Source: an uncultured Chromatiaceae bacterium (GTDB lineage: Bacteria; Pseudomonadota; Gammaproteobacteria; Enterobacterales; Alteromonadaceae). Taken from it: 64,000 nt of DNA. Location: positions 1 to 64,000 of the forward strand of contig CALJUX010000070.1 in the NCBI GenBank assembly GCA_937978655.1, in the 5' to 3' direction. The notes beneath the pieces were generated by a model. The model was not told where the DNA came from and made no database searches. It saw nothing but the letters and a program-made list of their open reading frames with translations. The position numbers and the translations under genes were made by a program. This document shows, in pieces, positions 18,650 through 28,897 of the stretch (its first letter is position 1; each line of letters starts with the position of its first letter).

Positions 18650-19207
18650 GTGATTAACGAAATTCTGCAAGACAGCAAAACCCGGATGGATAAAAGCGTC
18701 GAAGCGCTGAAAACCCAGTTATCGAAAATTCGTACCGGCCGTGCGCATCCGAGCCTGCTCGATGGCATTCATGTCTCTTATTACGGCGTCGATACGCCGC
18801 TGCGCCAATGCGCCAACGTCTCCGCTGAAGACTCCCGCACGCTGATGATCACGGTGTTTGACCGTTCAATGATCCAGGCGGTGGAAAAAGCCATTATGCA
18901 ATCTGATTTAGGCTTAAACCCAATCGGTGCCGGCACCAGTATCCGCGTGCCATTACCAGCGCTGACTGAAGAGCGTCGTCGCGACCTGGTCAAAGTAGTG
19001 CGTGCTGAAGCGGAAGGCGCCCGCGTTGCGGTGCGTAATATCCGTCGTGATGCCAATGCCGACTTTAAAGCGCTGCAAAAAGACAAAGAAATCAGTGAAG
19101 ATGATGAACGCCGCGCCGCAGAGGAAACGCAAAAGCTGACCGACCTGTTCATCAAGAAGATTGATGAAGTGCTGGCAGCAAAAGAAAAGGAACTGATGGA
19201 AGTCTGA
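18650..19207 (+). CDS. frr: Ribosome recycling factor
   Basis: 185 aa (E. coli 185). With EF-G it splits post-termination ribosomes. Family motifs: [71 protein letters not shown]. The start codon is GTG (GTG ATT AAC GAA) with GAAGGA upstream; the next in-frame ATG is too far inside. A terminator hairpin follows, so frr ends the pyrH-frr unit and uppS probably starts a new one. Confidence 0.98.
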   Translation: MINEILQDSKTRMDKSVEALKTQLSKIRTGRAHPSLLDGIHVSYYGVDTPLRQCANVSAEDSRTLMITVFDRSMIQAVEKAIMQSDLGLNPIGAGTSIRVPLPALTEERRRDLVKVVRAEAEGARVAVRNIRRDANADFKALQKDKEISEDDERRAAEETQKLTDLFIKKIDEVLAAKEKELMEV

Positions 19208-19227
19208 TGACTGTCCATGGCTGATGG

Positions 19228-19262
19228 AAAGCGCCGTGCAGACCCCTTCGCGGCGCTTTTTC
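19228..19262 (+). terminator. Intrinsic terminator after frr
   Basis: AAAGCGCCG (19228-19236) pairs with CGGCGCTTT (19251-19259), followed by further T residues. Confidence 0.85.
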
Positions 19263-19300
19263 GTTGATAAAAACAGCATTAAATGCGGATGTCTCGACGG

Positions 19301-20068
19301 ATGACTATAACAAGCACGACAATGGATCAGGTGTTGCCCCGGCATGTCGGCATTATCATGGACGGCAACGGCCGCTGGGCGGAACGACAAGGCAAACCAA
19401 GGGTTTGGGGCCATAAAAAAGGTGTCGACGCTGTGCGTCGCGCGGTGAGTTTTTGTCGTCGGCTGAATATTCCTGCTCTGACCCTGTTTGCCTTTAGCAG
19501 CGAAAACTGGCGCCGGCCTGAAGACGAAGTCAGCAGCCTGATGGAACTCTTTATGTTTGTGCTGCAAAAAGAAATCAAACTGCTGCACAAAAACCAGGTG
19601 CGCTTAAAAATCATTGGTGATTTGTCGCGTTTCAGCAGCAAGTTACAGGCAAAAATTGCCGAAGCTGAAGCGCTCACTGCCGGCAATACCGGTCTGACGC
19701 TGAATGTCGCCGCAAACTATGGCGGCCGCTGGGATATCGCGCAGGCAGCGCAGCAGCTTGCCCGGCAGGTTGCCGCCGGCACTCTGCACCCGGACGACAT
19801 CAATGAACAGTTACTTGCCGGCCACATCCAGATGCATGACCAGCCCGAGCTTGATCTGATGATCCGCACCGGTGGTGACATTCGCATCAGTAATTTTTTG
19901 CTGTGGCAGGCTGCCTATGCGGAGCTGCTTTTTATTGATACCTTATGGCCAGATTTTGACGATCAGGTATTTGCCGACGCTATTGCCAGTTTTGTCAGCC
20001 GTGAACGTCGTTTTGGCTGTACCGGTGCGCAGATCCGCGAGCTGGCAGCAGCAACTGTACAAGGATAA
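19301..20068 (+). CDS. uppS: Di-trans,poly-cis-undecaprenyl-diphosphate synthase
   Basis: 255 aa from the ATG at 19301 (upstream ATGs at 19283 and 19289 are alternatives; E. coli 253 aa). It condenses isopentenyl diphosphate with farnesyl diphosphate to make the C55 carrier for peptidoglycan and O-antigen. Motifs: [20 protein letters not shown] with the catalytic aspartate, [14 protein letters not shown], and [26 protein letters not shown]. The usual GGEHRISN sequence reads GGDIRISN here, an E-to-D and H-to-I change, while the flanking arginines and the downstream glutamate remain. It leads the uppS-cdsA-dxr-rseP run. Confidence 0.96.
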   Translation: MTITSTTMDQVLPRHVGIIMDGNGRWAERQGKPRVWGHKKGVDAVRRAVSFCRRLNIPALTLFAFSSENWRRPEDEVSSLMELFMFVLQKEIKLLHKNQVRLKIIGDLSRFSSKLQAKIAEAEALTAGNTGLTLNVAANYGGRWDIAQAAQQLARQVAAGTLHPDDINEQLLAGHIQMHDQPELDLMIRTGGDIRISNFLLWQAAYAELLFIDTLWPDFDDQVFADAIASFVSRERRFGCTGAQIRELAAATVQG

Positions 20069-20073
20069 CGAAT

Positions 20074-20934
20074 TTGTTTAAACAACGGGTGATCACAGCC
20101 TTAGTGCTGGCTCCGCTGGCGCTTGGCGCGGTGTTTTATTTGCCGCCGGTTGGCTTTGCGATTTTTCTTGCGACCGCGTTTTCAGTGGCTGCCTGGGAAT
20201 GGGCAGGATTTTGCGGCTGGCATACAGCCAGCACAAAAACTGCTTTTACCCTGTTAGTGGCGGTGTTGTATGGCGCTGTTTATCTGGCAACTCCGGCGGC
20301 GTTGCATTGGCCGGTACAAACCAACTATACAGTTGAAGTGTTGTTGTGGCTCGGCGTGATCTGGTGGTTGCTGGCTGTGTTGTTAGTGCTGAGTTTCCGC
20401 CGTTCACAGCAGCTGTGGGCGCAGTCCCGTCTCATCAAAATTCTGATGGGTGTGTTGACCTTAGTGCCCAGCTTCACCGCCATTTGGCTGGTGCGGCAAG
20501 TCAATTACGAACAATCGAGTTTTACCGGCGCCTGGCTGATTTGCCTGATGCTCGGGCTGGTCTGGGCTGCGGATATCGGCGGTTATGTCATCGGCAAGCC
20601 GTTTGGTAAACACAAATTGATGCCGGATGTCAGTCCAGGCAAGACCCTGGAAGGCTTTGCCGGCGGCTTGTTATTTGTGCTGCTGCTGGTGACCGCCGTT
20701 GCCGCGGGTAAACAATGGCCTGAACAAACCGCATTGTGGTTCGCCGCTGCAGCGATCCTGACTATTCTGTCGGTGTTTGGCGATCTGTCGGAAAGTATGT
20801 TTAAACGGGTGGCCGGCCTCAAAGACAGTGGCAGTATATTTCCGGGCCACGGCGGTATGTTAGACCGGATTGACAGCCTGACTGCGACGGCGCCGTTATT
20901 TGCTATTTTTGTCGCGCTGTTTGGTGGCTTCTGA
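20074..20934 (+). CDS. cdsA: Phosphatidate cytidylyltransferase
   Basis: 286 aa (E. coli 285). This integral membrane enzyme makes CDP-diacylglycerol from phosphatidic acid and CTP, the entry to all phospholipids. Multiple hydrophobic helices run from the N-terminus. The CDS signature lies near the C-terminus: FGDLSESMFKRVAGLKDSG then FPGHGGMLDRIDSL. The start is TTG (TTG TTT AAA CAA) with AAGGATAA upstream, five bases after the uppS stop. Its stop overlaps the dxr start (TGATG), so uppS, cdsA, dxr and rseP are a tightly coupled operon. Confidence 0.96.
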   Translation: MFKQRVITALVLAPLALGAVFYLPPVGFAIFLATAFSVAAWEWAGFCGWHTASTKTAFTLLVAVLYGAVYLATPAALHWPVQTNYTVEVLLWLGVIWWLLAVLLVLSFRRSQQLWAQSRLIKILMGVLTLVPSFTAIWLVRQVNYEQSSFTGAWLICLMLGLVWAADIGGYVIGKPFGKHKLMPDVSPGKTLEGFAGGLLFVLLLVTAVAAGKQWPEQTALWFAAAAILTILSVFGDLSESMFKRVAGLKDSGSIFPGHGGMLDRIDSLTATAPLFAIFVALFGGF

Positions 20935-22130
20935 TGCCAAAGTTTGTGGTGATTTTAGGTGCGACCGGTTCTATTGGTTGCAGTACGCTTGATGTTATCG
21001 CCCAGCATCCTGAGTTGTATCAGGTACTGGCGCTGACCGGCGGCAAACGGCTGGATATGCTTTTTCAGCAATGTGTGCAATTCCGGCCGCGTTATGCGGC
21101 ATTAAGTGATGCGGCAGATGCGGCTGAACTACGCCGTCAGCTGCAGCAAGCCGGGTTAACAACGGAGGTGGTTGCCGGTCCGCAAGCGCTGGAACAACTG
21201 GCGGCGCATCCGGATGCCGATATCGTGATGGCAGCCATTGTCGGCGCAGCTGGTTTGCTACCAACGCTTGCTGCAGTCAAAGCCGGCAAAGCGGTGTTAC
21301 TGGCAAACAAAGAAGCCTTAGTGATGAGCGGCGAGCTGTTTATTCGCGCGGTGCAGCAGCACAACGCAACTTTGCTGCCGATCGACAGCGAACACAATGC
21401 CATTTTCCAGTGCCTGCCGGCGTCTTTGCAGCAACACAGTTATCAGAGTGAATTGGCCAGGGCAGGGATCGCAAAAATCCTGCTGACCGGCAGCGGTGGT
21501 CCGTTCCGGCACAAGCCGCTCACGGAGTTTGACCAGATCACACCAGAGCAGGCCGTCGCCCATCCGAACTGGAGTATGGGCAAAAAGATTTCGGTCGACA
21601 GTGCGACCATGATGAACAAAGGCCTGGAATTTATCGAAGCCCGCTGGTTGTTTAACTGCGACGTCAGCGACATTCAGGTGGTCATTCATCCACAAAGTAT
21701 TATTCATTCCATGGTGCAATATACCGACGGCTCGGTGCTGGCACAGCTTGGCAATCCCGATATGCGCACGCCGATTGCGCATGCACTGGCATTCCCCGAG
21801 CGCATTGCGTCCAATGTCAAACCGCTGAACTTTTTTGACGTGCCGGCCTTTACCTTTGAACCGCCTGATGCAGAGCGTTACCCTTGTTTATATCTGGCGC
21901 AACAAGCCTGTGCCGCCGGCCAAGGCGCGACCACGGCACTGAATGCTGCCAATGAAGTTGCTGTCGACGCGTTCTTAAACCGGCAGATCCGTTTTCCGCA
22001 GATCGCAGCGCTCAATGCGCGGGTGCTGGCGCATTTCGCCAGCAGTGCTGTCGCTGAGCTGGATGAGATTTTGCTCTTGGACAGCCAGGCTCGTGCTTAT
22101 ACGCAGTCGTTATTAAAAGGTCTTTCCTGA
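20934..22130 (+). CDS. dxr: 1-deoxy-D-xylulose-5-phosphate reductoisomerase
   Basis: 398 aa (E. coli 398). It is the committed step of the MEP isoprenoid pathway, converting DXP to MEP with NADPH. The Rossmann start VVILGATGSIGCSTLDVI, LLANKEALVMSG, the metal-binding PIDSEHNAIFQCL, the flexible loop GSGGPF, HPNWSMGKKISVDSATMMNKGLE and AANEVAVDAFL are all present. It overlaps cdsA by one base and rseP by one base. The operon therefore links the isoprenoid precursor pathway with uppS, which uses its product. Confidence 0.98.
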   Translation: MPKFVVILGATGSIGCSTLDVIAQHPELYQVLALTGGKRLDMLFQQCVQFRPRYAALSDAADAAELRRQLQQAGLTTEVVAGPQALEQLAAHPDADIVMAAIVGAAGLLPTLAAVKAGKAVLLANKEALVMSGELFIRAVQQHNATLLPIDSEHNAIFQCLPASLQQHSYQSELARAGIAKILLTGSGGPFRHKPLTEFDQITPEQAVAHPNWSMGKKISVDSATMMNKGLEFIEARWLFNCDVSDIQVVIHPQSIIHSMVQYTDGSVLAQLGNPDMRTPIAHALAFPERIASNVKPLNFFDVPAFTFEPPDAERYPCLYLAQQACAAGQGATTALNAANEVAVDAFLNRQIRFPQIAALNARVLAHFASSAVAELDEILLLDSQARAYTQSLLKGLS

Positions 22131-23482
22131 TGTTTAATGTTTTGTGGAATTTGCTGAGTTTTGTGGTGGCGCTGGGTTTATTGGTCACGGTGCACGAATT
22201 TGGCCATTTTTGGGTGGCGCGCAAAAACGGCATTCTGGTCAAACGTTTTTCGATTGGCTTTGGCAAAGCTCTGTTCAGCTGGCGCGACCGGCAAGGGACT
22301 GAATATGTCATCGCGGCGATTCCACTTGGCGGCTATGTGCGGATGCTGGATGGCCGGGTTGACCCGGTATTACCACAGTTTGCTGATTTAGCCTTTGACC
22401 GTAAAACCGTACCACAGCGCATGGCGGTGATTGCGGCCGGCCCTATCGCGAATTTCCTGTTTGCCATTTTTGCGCTGGCGCTGATGTATATCATTGGCGT
22501 GCCGAGCCTGCGCCCGGTGGTGGCTCAGGTCACGCCGGATTCAATTGCCGCCCGCGCCTATCTGCCCAATCAGCAGATTGTTGCGGTCAATGGTGAAGCG
22601 GTGCAGGACTGGCAGGGTGTGCAGCTGCTATTGCTCGAACAGATTGGCCGCGACAGCGTGACGCTGACCATGGCCGATGATATAGACAGCCCTGGTGCTG
22701 AAGTACAGCTCGATTTAACCGGCTGGAAGTTTGACCCGGAGCACGACTCGGTATTTGGCAGTATGGGGATTGTGCCGGTGCAGGCACGGCCATTGCTGGA
22801 AGTGGGTTTTATTCAGCAAAACAGCGCCGCAGCTGCAGCTGGTCTGCAGGTGGGAGACAAATTGCAGGTGCTTGATGGCGTTGCGCTGACCGACTGGGCC
22901 AGCATGGTGAAAATTATTCAGAATAGTCCGGACAAACCGCTGTCACTGTTAGTGGAACGTCAGGGCGCACCTGTAACCCTGAGCGTGACACCAGCGTCAC
23001 AACAAACCGCCGATGGTTTTCATCAGGGATATCTTGGCGTGTCGCCAAAAGTACAGCCGGTGGACCCGCAGTATATGCAGCAGCTGCAGTATGGACCGCT
23101 TGAAGCGGTCTGGCAGGGCATGCAAAAGACCTGGCAACTGGTCCGGCTGAGTTTTTCTATGGTCGGCAAGTTGTTGTTCGGTGACGTTTCCGTGAAACAT
23201 TTAAGCGGCCCGATCTCAATTGCACAGGGGGCAGGCAGCAGTGCCGACCTTGGCCTGATTGCGTTTTTATCCTTTCTGGCGCTGATCAGCGTCAATCTGG
23301 GTGTGGTAAATTTACTGCCGCTGCCTATTTTGGACGGCGGTCATTTAATGTATCTTGTCGTGGAACTAACACGTGGCAGGCCGGTCTCTGAGAAAGCGCA
23401 GGAGACAGGTTTTAAAATCGGAGCCTTCGTTCTGCTGATGTTAATGGGAATTGCGCTGCTCAACGATATTTCTCGTTTGTAA
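22130..23482 (+). CDS. rseP: RIP metalloprotease RseP (site-2 protease)
   Basis: 450 aa (E. coli 450). This inner-membrane zinc protease cleaves RseA within the membrane to release sigma E and also removes signal peptide remnants. The active-site HEFGH is at residues 22-26 in the first membrane helix. Two periplasmic PDZ domains (about 105-290; GLQVGDKLQVLDG in the second) follow, and the second catalytic motif NLLPLPILDGGHLM lies near the C-terminus. It lies directly upstream of bamA, as in E. coli, so envelope stress signalling and outer-membrane assembly are encoded together. Confidence 0.97.
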   Translation: MFNVLWNLLSFVVALGLLVTVHEFGHFWVARKNGILVKRFSIGFGKALFSWRDRQGTEYVIAAIPLGGYVRMLDGRVDPVLPQFADLAFDRKTVPQRMAVIAAGPIANFLFAIFALALMYIIGVPSLRPVVAQVTPDSIAARAYLPNQQIVAVNGEAVQDWQGVQLLLLEQIGRDSVTLTMADDIDSPGAEVQLDLTGWKFDPEHDSVFGSMGIVPVQARPLLEVGFIQQNSAAAAAGLQVGDKLQVLDGVALTDWASMVKIIQNSPDKPLSLLVERQGAPVTLSVTPASQQTADGFHQGYLGVSPKVQPVDPQYMQQLQYGPLEAVWQGMQKTWQLVRLSFSMVGKLLFGDVSVKHLSGPISIAQGAGSSADLGLIAFLSFLALISVNLGVVNLLPLPILDGGHLMYLVVELTRGRPVSEKAQETGFKIGAFVLLMLMGIALLNDISRL

Positions 23483-23508
23483 TAACTAATCAAAAGTAGT
23501 CCAAAACA

Positions 23509-26001
23509 ATGACAATTAAACGATTAGTAGCTGCGATGTGGCTGGCCTCTGCCAGCACGTCGGTGCTCGCTGAACAATCTTTTACTGTACAAGACATTCA
23601 GGTGGAAGGCTTACAACGCGTCGCTTTAGGTGCAGCCCTGAATAATTTGCCGTTTAACATCGGCGATACTGTTACAGAATATACCTTATCCAAAAGTATC
23701 AAGACCTTATACGCAGCCGGCCATTTTGATGAAATCACAGTGCTGCGTGATGGCAACGCCATTATTTATCGCGTGAAAGAACGTCCGACTATCAATGCCA
23801 TTGAGTTTGACGGCAATAAAGACATTAAAGAAGAACAGCTGCAGGAAAGTCTGACCAACCAAAAAATCATCGTTGGTGAGCAGCTGGATAAAACCATCAT
23901 CCGCGAGCTGGAAAATGGTCTGACCGAATTCTTCCATGGCGTGGGTAAATACAACGCCAAAGTCGAGATCAAACTGACTTACCTGCCGCGAAACCGCGTC
24001 AATCTGAAACTCGAATTTAAAGAAGGCGACGCCGCGTCAGTCCGTCAGCTGAACATCGTCGGCAACGAGCTGTTCAGTGATGCAGAGATCATGAAAGATA
24101 TCGAATCGCTGGTTGATTTGCCGTGGTGGCGTTTTATGTCATCCGACCGCTACCAGAAAGATACGCTGAAGGGCGATCTGGAAAAGATCCGCAGTTTTTA
24201 TCTGGACCGTGGTTATCTGCGTTTTGACATTGAAGCCAATACCGTTGCCGTCAGCCCGGACAAAAACTCCGTGTATGTCACGCTGCAGGTCACTGAAGGC
24301 GTGCAATACACCATCAAAGGCATTGAATTTGTTGGTGACCTGATCGGTCAGGATGAGCTGATTAAAGCCATGTTGCCGTTAAAAGACGGCCAGCTGTACA
24401 ACGGTGCTCTGGTGACGTATACCGAAGAAAGTATCGCCAAATTCCTCGCCAGCTTTGGTTATGCCAATTCCAAAGTCCGGACCAGCACCAATATCAACGA
24501 TGACACCAAAGAAGTTGCCTTGTCTATCAACGTTGATCCGGGCAAACGTGTCTATGTGAATCGCATCACTGTGGTGGGGAACTCTGCGACTCAGGATGAA
24601 GTGATCCGGCGTGAAATGCGCCAGATGGAAGGGTCCTGGCTGTCAAACGACCGGCTGGAAATGTCGAAGTTGTTTATCCAGCGCCTGCCATATATCGAAA
24701 AGGTTGAGTTTGAAACCAAAGATGTTGCCGGTGTGGATGACAAAGTAGATGTTACGTTTAAGGTGAAAGAGCGGCCGTCTGGCAGCTTTAATGCCGGCGT
24801 GTCATTCGGCAGTTATCAGGGCCTGGCGTTCCAGTTTGGTGTAGAGCAACAAAGTTTCCTCGGCACCGGTAACTCAGCCGGTATCAGCTTTAACACCAAT
24901 AAATATCAGAAGTCGGTGAATTTATCCTTCACGGATCCTTATTTTACGCTCGATGGCGTGAGTTTGGGCGGCTCGGTGTTTTATTCTGACTTTGACGGCA
25001 GCCGGGCAGGCCTGGAAGCATACAATCAGAAGAGTTACGGCACAGGCGTCAATTTTGGTTATCCGCTGAATGACTTTAACCGGCTGAATTTTGGCGCTAA
25101 CGTGGTGTGGAACGAAATTAACTCGATTCAGCCATTTGACCAAATCCGTCACTTCCGTGGCGTGCTGATTGATTCAACCAATCCGGATGCAGCCTACAAA
25201 TTTACCAACTACGAGCTGTTGGCTGGTTGGGTGATGAGTACGTTAAACCGCGGTACTTTCCCGACCGACGGTTCGTACCTTGGCGCTAACATCAAAATTA
25301 CCACGCCAAACTCAGATTTGACCTATTTCAAAACTAACTTTGAAGCGCGGCATTATATTCCGCTGAGCAGTGACCACGGCTGGTCCTTCCTCAGTAAGCT
25401 GGAACTGGGCTACGGTAACGGCTATGGCAGCGAAAATGGTTATGACCATACACTGCCATTTAACGACAGTTTTTATGCCGGTGGTCAGAACTTCCGTGGC
25501 TTTGAAAACCGCGTCATTGGCCCGCGGGCTGTGTATCGCCAAATCAGTCTGATCCCGGGTTTACCGGATCCGTTTAATACCGGCAGCGGCGGCAGTTTAC
25601 CGGCGTCACCGCAATATGACACTTATGACGTATCACGCCGCTCATTCGGTGGTAACGCCATGGCGATTGGGACGCTGGAACTCATCACGCCAACCCCGTT
25701 CCTGAAAGAAGATTATGCCAATTCGGTGCGCACCAGTCTGTTTGTCGACGCCGGCAACGTTTGGGACACCGAATTTGACATCAGCCGCTACGCCGGTTTG
25801 ATACAAAACCAGAACTCGTCTTACTACCAGCCGGGTTTGCTGGATTATTCAGATGCAGGTATGATGCGCGTTTCAGCCGGTTTGACAGTGCAATGGATCT
25901 CGCCGATGGGCCCATTAACCTTTAGTCTCGCGAAGATCATCCGCAAATATGAAGGTGATGAGCAAGAGAACTTCAGTTTCAACATCGGTACTACATTCTA
26001 A
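23509..26001 (+). CDS. bamA: Outer membrane protein assembly factor BamA
   Basis: 830 aa (E. coli 810). It is the essential Omp85 insertase that folds beta-barrel proteins into the outer membrane. A signal peptide (cleaved after VLAE, about residue 22) precedes five POTRA domains (about 25-425) and a 16-strand barrel. The barrel lid-loop motif appears as QNFRGFENRVIGPR. The C-terminus SFNIGTTF ends in the aromatic residue of the barrel signal. The start ATG at 23509 gives a good signal peptide. It is followed at 25 bp by skp, the periplasmic chaperone that delivers its clients. Confidence 0.98.
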   Translation: MTIKRLVAAMWLASASTSVLAEQSFTVQDIQVEGLQRVALGAALNNLPFNIGDTVTEYTLSKSIKTLYAAGHFDEITVLRDGNAIIYRVKERPTINAIEFDGNKDIKEEQLQESLTNQKIIVGEQLDKTIIRELENGLTEFFHGVGKYNAKVEIKLTYLPRNRVNLKLEFKEGDAASVRQLNIVGNELFSDAEIMKDIESLVDLPWWRFMSSDRYQKDTLKGDLEKIRSFYLDRGYLRFDIEANTVAVSPDKNSVYVTLQVTEGVQYTIKGIEFVGDLIGQDELIKAMLPLKDGQLYNGALVTYTEESIAKFLASFGYANSKVRTSTNINDDTKEVALSINVDPGKRVYVNRITVVGNSATQDEVIRREMRQMEGSWLSNDRLEMSKLFIQRLPYIEKVEFETKDVAGVDDKVDVTFKVKERPSGSFNAGVSFGSYQGLAFQFGVEQQSFLGTGNSAGISFNTNKYQKSVNLSFTDPYFTLDGVSLGGSVFYSDFDGSRAGLEAYNQKSYGTGVNFGYPLNDFNRLNFGANVVWNEINSIQPFDQIRHFRGVLIDSTNPDAAYKFTNYELLAGWVMSTLNRGTFPTDGSYLGANIKITTPNSDLTYFKTNFEARHYIPLSSDHGWSFLSKLELGYGNGYGSENGYDHTLPFNDSFYAGGQNFRGFENRVIGPRAVYRQISLIPGLPDPFNTGSGGSLPASPQYDTYDVSRRSFGGNAMAIGTLELITPTPFLKEDYANSVRTSLFVDAGNVWDTEFDISRYAGLIQNQNSSYYQPGLLDYSDAGMMRVSAGLTVQWISPMGPLTFSLAKIIRKYEGDEQENFSFNIGTTF

Positions 26002-26026
26002 AAAATAATTTGAGGTAATAGGAAAC

Positions 26027-26542
26027 ATGTTTAAGTCAGCTTTTTCTAAAACAGCACTGTTAGTTGCCGGTGTGATGATGGCCGGTGCTGTATCTGCCAA
26101 GGAAATGAAAATTGGTTTTGTTGATGTGCGTACTGTGTTCTCTCAGTTGCCACAAGCCGCCAAACTGCAGGAAACGATGAAAGCCGAATTTGGCGGTAAA
26201 ATCGCTGACGTGCAGAAACTGGAAAAAGACATCGCGTTTAACGTCGAAAAATTCAAGCGTGATGGTTCTACCATGAGCGAAGAGCAGAAGAAAAAACTGC
26301 AGGAAGACATTGGTAAGCAACAACAACAGTACGAACAACTGGCACGTCCGCTGGGCGAGCAAATCCGTGCTCGTGAGACTGAAGAACGGAATAAGCTGCA
26401 AGCGCTGATCAAAACTGCTATCGACCAAATCGCAGCGAAAGAACAGTACGACTTAGTGCTGAATTCAGAAGCAGCGGTGTACGCCAAACCTGAATACGAC
26501 ATCTCTGCTGCAGTGGTCGCTCAGGTCAGCAAAGCGAAATAA
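26027..26542 (+). CDS. skp: Periplasmic chaperone Skp (OmpH family)
   Basis: 171 aa (E. coli 161). A signal peptide ([26 protein letters not shown]) precedes the mature start [23 protein letters not shown] region. A long charged coiled-coil tentacle (about 50-130) follows, then the C-terminal strand [28 protein letters not shown]. Trimeric Skp holds unfolded outer-membrane proteins. Ribosome-binding site TGAGGTAATAGG precedes the ATG. Its stop overlaps the lpxD start (TAATG), coupling chaperone and lipid A genes. Confidence 0.96.
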   Translation: MFKSAFSKTALLVAGVMMAGAVSAKEMKIGFVDVRTVFSQLPQAAKLQETMKAEFGGKIADVQKLEKDIAFNVEKFKRDGSTMSEEQKKKLQEDIGKQQQQYEQLARPLGEQIRARETEERNKLQALIKTAIDQIAAKEQYDLVLNSEAAVYAKPEYDISAAVVAQVSKAK

Positions 26543-27591
26543 TGCCAGCTTTTACCCTGCATGAACTGGCTCAGCTTTTATCCGCTGAGCTGCATGGAAA
26601 CGGCGCTGAACTGATCAGCGCCGTTGCTACTTTAGAAAATGCTGCGCATGGTCAGATCACTTTTCTGTCTAACAGCAAATACCGCAAATTTCTGCAACAG
26701 ACCCACGCCAGTGCTGTATTGATCAGTGCCAGCGAGCTGGAGTTCTGTCCGGTTGCCGCTCTGGTGGTGCCGGATCCTTATGTTGCATTTGCCAAAGTGG
26801 CTCAATTGCTTGACTCGACACCCCGTGCCGCCACGGCAATCTCATCCAGCGCTCAGATTGACGCCAGCGCCCAGCTGGGCCGTGATGTTGCCATTGGCCA
26901 TCATGCAGTGATAAGCGCAGGTGCAGTGATTGGCGATCAGGTACAAATTGGTGCCGGCTGTTTTATCGGTGAAGGTGCCGTGATTGGTGCCGGCACGAAA
27001 GTCTGGCCGAACGTCAGTATCTACCATCGGGTGCGGATCGGCGCCGATTGCATCATCCACAGTGGTGCTGTGCTTGGCGCAGATGGCTTTGGTTTTGCCA
27101 ATCAACGTGGCAACTGGCTGAAAATTCCGCAGGTCGGCACTGTGATTATCGGTGACCGCTGTGAGATTGGCGCCAGCACGACCATTGACCGCGGTGCACT
27201 GGAAGATACCGTGATTGGGACCAATTGTATTATCGACAATCAGGTTCAAATCGCCCACAACGTGCAGATCGGTGACCATACCGCCATCGCAGGCTGTACT
27301 GTGGTGGCCGGCAGTACTAAAATTGGCAAATATTGCATCATCGGCGGCGCCTGTGCCATCAACGGTCATATGGAGATCTGCGACGGCGTGCAAATAACCG
27401 GCATGTCGATGATTATTAAATCCATCACCGAAAAAGGGATTTACTCGTCGGGGATGCCAGCGGCCACCAATCTGGAATGGCGCAAAAACAGCGCCCGTTA
27501 CCGGCAGCTGGATCAGATGTATCAGCGTTTACGCGAGCTGGAGCAGCAAGTCGCTGCCCTGACGCCGTCAGCTGACCCGACCGCGGACTGA
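26542..27591 (+). CDS. lpxD: UDP-3-O-(3-hydroxyacyl)glucosamine N-acyltransferase
   Basis: 349 aa (E. coli 341). It adds the second 3-hydroxyacyl chain, from acyl-ACP, to make UDP-diacylglucosamine in lipid A synthesis. An N-terminal uridine-binding domain (about 1-100; [29 protein letters not shown]) is followed by a left-handed beta helix of hexapeptide repeats. The catalytic histidine is in [17 protein letters not shown]-terminal helix ends the protein. It is translationally coupled to skp. Confidence 0.97.
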   Translation: MPAFTLHELAQLLSAELHGNGAELISAVATLENAAHGQITFLSNSKYRKFLQQTHASAVLISASELEFCPVAALVVPDPYVAFAKVAQLLDSTPRAATAISSSAQIDASAQLGRDVAIGHHAVISAGAVIGDQVQIGAGCFIGEGAVIGAGTKVWPNVSIYHRVRIGADCIIHSGAVLGADGFGFANQRGNWLKIPQVGTVIIGDRCEIGASTTIDRGALEDTVIGTNCIIDNQVQIAHNVQIGDHTAIAGCTVVAGSTKIGKYCIIGGACAINGHMEICDGVQITGMSMIIKSITEKGIYSSGMPAATNLEWRKNSARYRQLDQMYQRLRELEQQVAALTPSADPTAD

Positions 27592-27633
27592 GCGGCCGGG
27601 CAGCAACGCTTCTTTTCAGACAGAGGAATCATT

Positions 27634-28086
27634 TTGGCTACTTCATTAAACACACTGGAAGTCCAGGAAATCATGGCGTTATTGCCACATCGTTATCCGT
27701 TTCTGCTGATTGACCGGGTCCTGGATTTTGTGCCGGGTGAAAGCCTGACAGCAGTGAAAAACGTCACGATTAACGAACCGATTTTCACCGGGCATTTCCC
27801 GAATCTGCCGATTTTTCCTGGCGTACTGATCCTCGAAGCTATGGCACAGGCCACAGGTTTGCTGGGCTTTAAGACGGTCAGTGAGCGCAAAGAAAACGAA
27901 TTATATTTGTTCGCCGGCGTGGATGAAGCCCGTTTTAAAAAGCCGGTTGTGCCGGGTGACCAGTTGATCCTCGAAGTGAAATTCCTGGTGGAAAAACGCA
28001 ACATCTGGAAATTCTACGCAGAAGCCAAAGTAGACGGGCAAATTGTCTGTTCTGCTCAGATTATGTGTGCCAGAAGAGAGCTTTGA
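27634..28086 (+). CDS. fabZ: 3-hydroxyacyl-[acyl-carrier-protein] dehydratase FabZ
   Basis: 150 aa (E. coli 151). This hot-dog fold enzyme dehydrates 3-hydroxyacyl-ACP in fatty acid elongation; it competes with LpxA/LpxD for the same acyl pool, which explains its place in the lpx operon. The motifs [38 protein letters not shown] (catalytic His and Glu) and [10 protein letters not shown] are present. The start is TTG (TTG GCT ACT TCA) with AGAGGAAT upstream; no in-frame ATG precedes the conserved [11 protein letters not shown] segment. Confidence 0.97.
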   Translation: MATSLNTLEVQEIMALLPHRYPFLLIDRVLDFVPGESLTAVKNVTINEPIFTGHFPNLPIFPGVLILEAMAQATGLLGFKTVSERKENELYLFAGVDEARFKKPVVPGDQLILEVKFLVEKRNIWKFYAEAKVDGQIVCSAQIMCARREL

Positions 28087-28087
28087 T

Positions 28088-28858
28088 ATGATCCATCCAA
28101 GTGCGGTGATTGACGCAGGTGCCCGCATTGGCGCCAATGTAAAGATCGGTCCGTTTTGTTATATCGGGGCTGATGTGGAACTGGGCGACAACTGTGTGCT
28201 GGAATCCCATGTGGTGATCAAAGGCCCAAGCCGCATTGGCAAAGGCAATCACTTCTTTCAGTTTTGCAGTATCGGTGAAGCCTGTCAGGATAAAAAATAT
28301 CGCAACGAACCGACGCAGCTGCTGATTGGCGACGACAATGTGTTCCGCGAAAACTGTACTGTGCACCGTGGTACTGTGCAGGATAAAGGGATCACGCAGA
28401 TTGGCAGCCGCGGTTTGTATATGAACAGCAGCCATGTTGCGCACGACTGTGTGATTGGCGACGATGTGATTTTTGCCAGCGGTGCGCAGGCCGCCGGTCA
28501 CGTGCATATTGGCGACTGGGCCATTCTTGGCGGCATGAGCGGCATTCACCAGTTCTGTCATATTGGCGCCCACGCTTTTATCGGTGGTGGTTCTATTGTG
28601 GTCAAAGACGTGCCGCCTTATGTGATGGCGCACGGCTCGCACGCGGTGCCACATGGTATCAACAGCGAAGGCTTAAAACGCCGTGGTTTTACCACGGAGG
28701 TGATCCTGGAAATTCGCCGCGCTTATAAAGTGCTGTATCGCCAGGGCCTGACGGTGCCAGAAGCACTCGCTGAACTGGCTGCCAAGTCAGACGAGCTGCC
28801 GCAACTGAAAGCCTTTACTGATTTTATTGCGCAGGCGTCACGCGGCATTGTCCGCTAA
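28088..28858 (+). CDS. lpxA: UDP-N-acetylglucosamine O-acyltransferase
   Basis: 256 aa from the ATG at 28088, one base after the fabZ stop (E. coli 262). It is the first lipid A step, transferring 3-hydroxyacyl from ACP to the 3-OH of UDP-GlcNAc. The N-terminus MIHPSAVIDAGARIGANVKIGP begins a left-handed beta helix. SHVAHDCVIGDDVIFA holds the catalytic histidine. GSHAVPHGINSEGLKRRGF and a helical C-terminus follow. An in-frame start at 28043 inside fabZ is rejected because the family starts at MIHP. Confidence 0.98.
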   Translation: MIHPSAVIDAGARIGANVKIGPFCYIGADVELGDNCVLESHVVIKGPSRIGKGNHFFQFCSIGEACQDKKYRNEPTQLLIGDDNVFRENCTVHRGTVQDKGITQIGSRGLYMNSSHVAHDCVIGDDVIFASGAQAAGHVHIGDWAILGGMSGIHQFCHIGAHAFIGGGSIVVKDVPPYVMAHGSHAVPHGINSEGLKRRGFTTEVILEIRRAYKVLYRQGLTVPEALAELAAKSDELPQLKAFTDFIAQASRGIVR

Positions 28859-28897
28859 GACGATGTCGCCCCGGCAGCAAGCAGGAAGCAGCAACTG

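Noticed and set aside
26842..27393. 183-aa minus-strand ORF with repeated short motifs opposite lpxD
   Set aside because: The repetition mirrors the hexapeptide repeats of lpxD on the other strand; it is a shadow, as is the similar ORF opposite lpxA (28061-28654).
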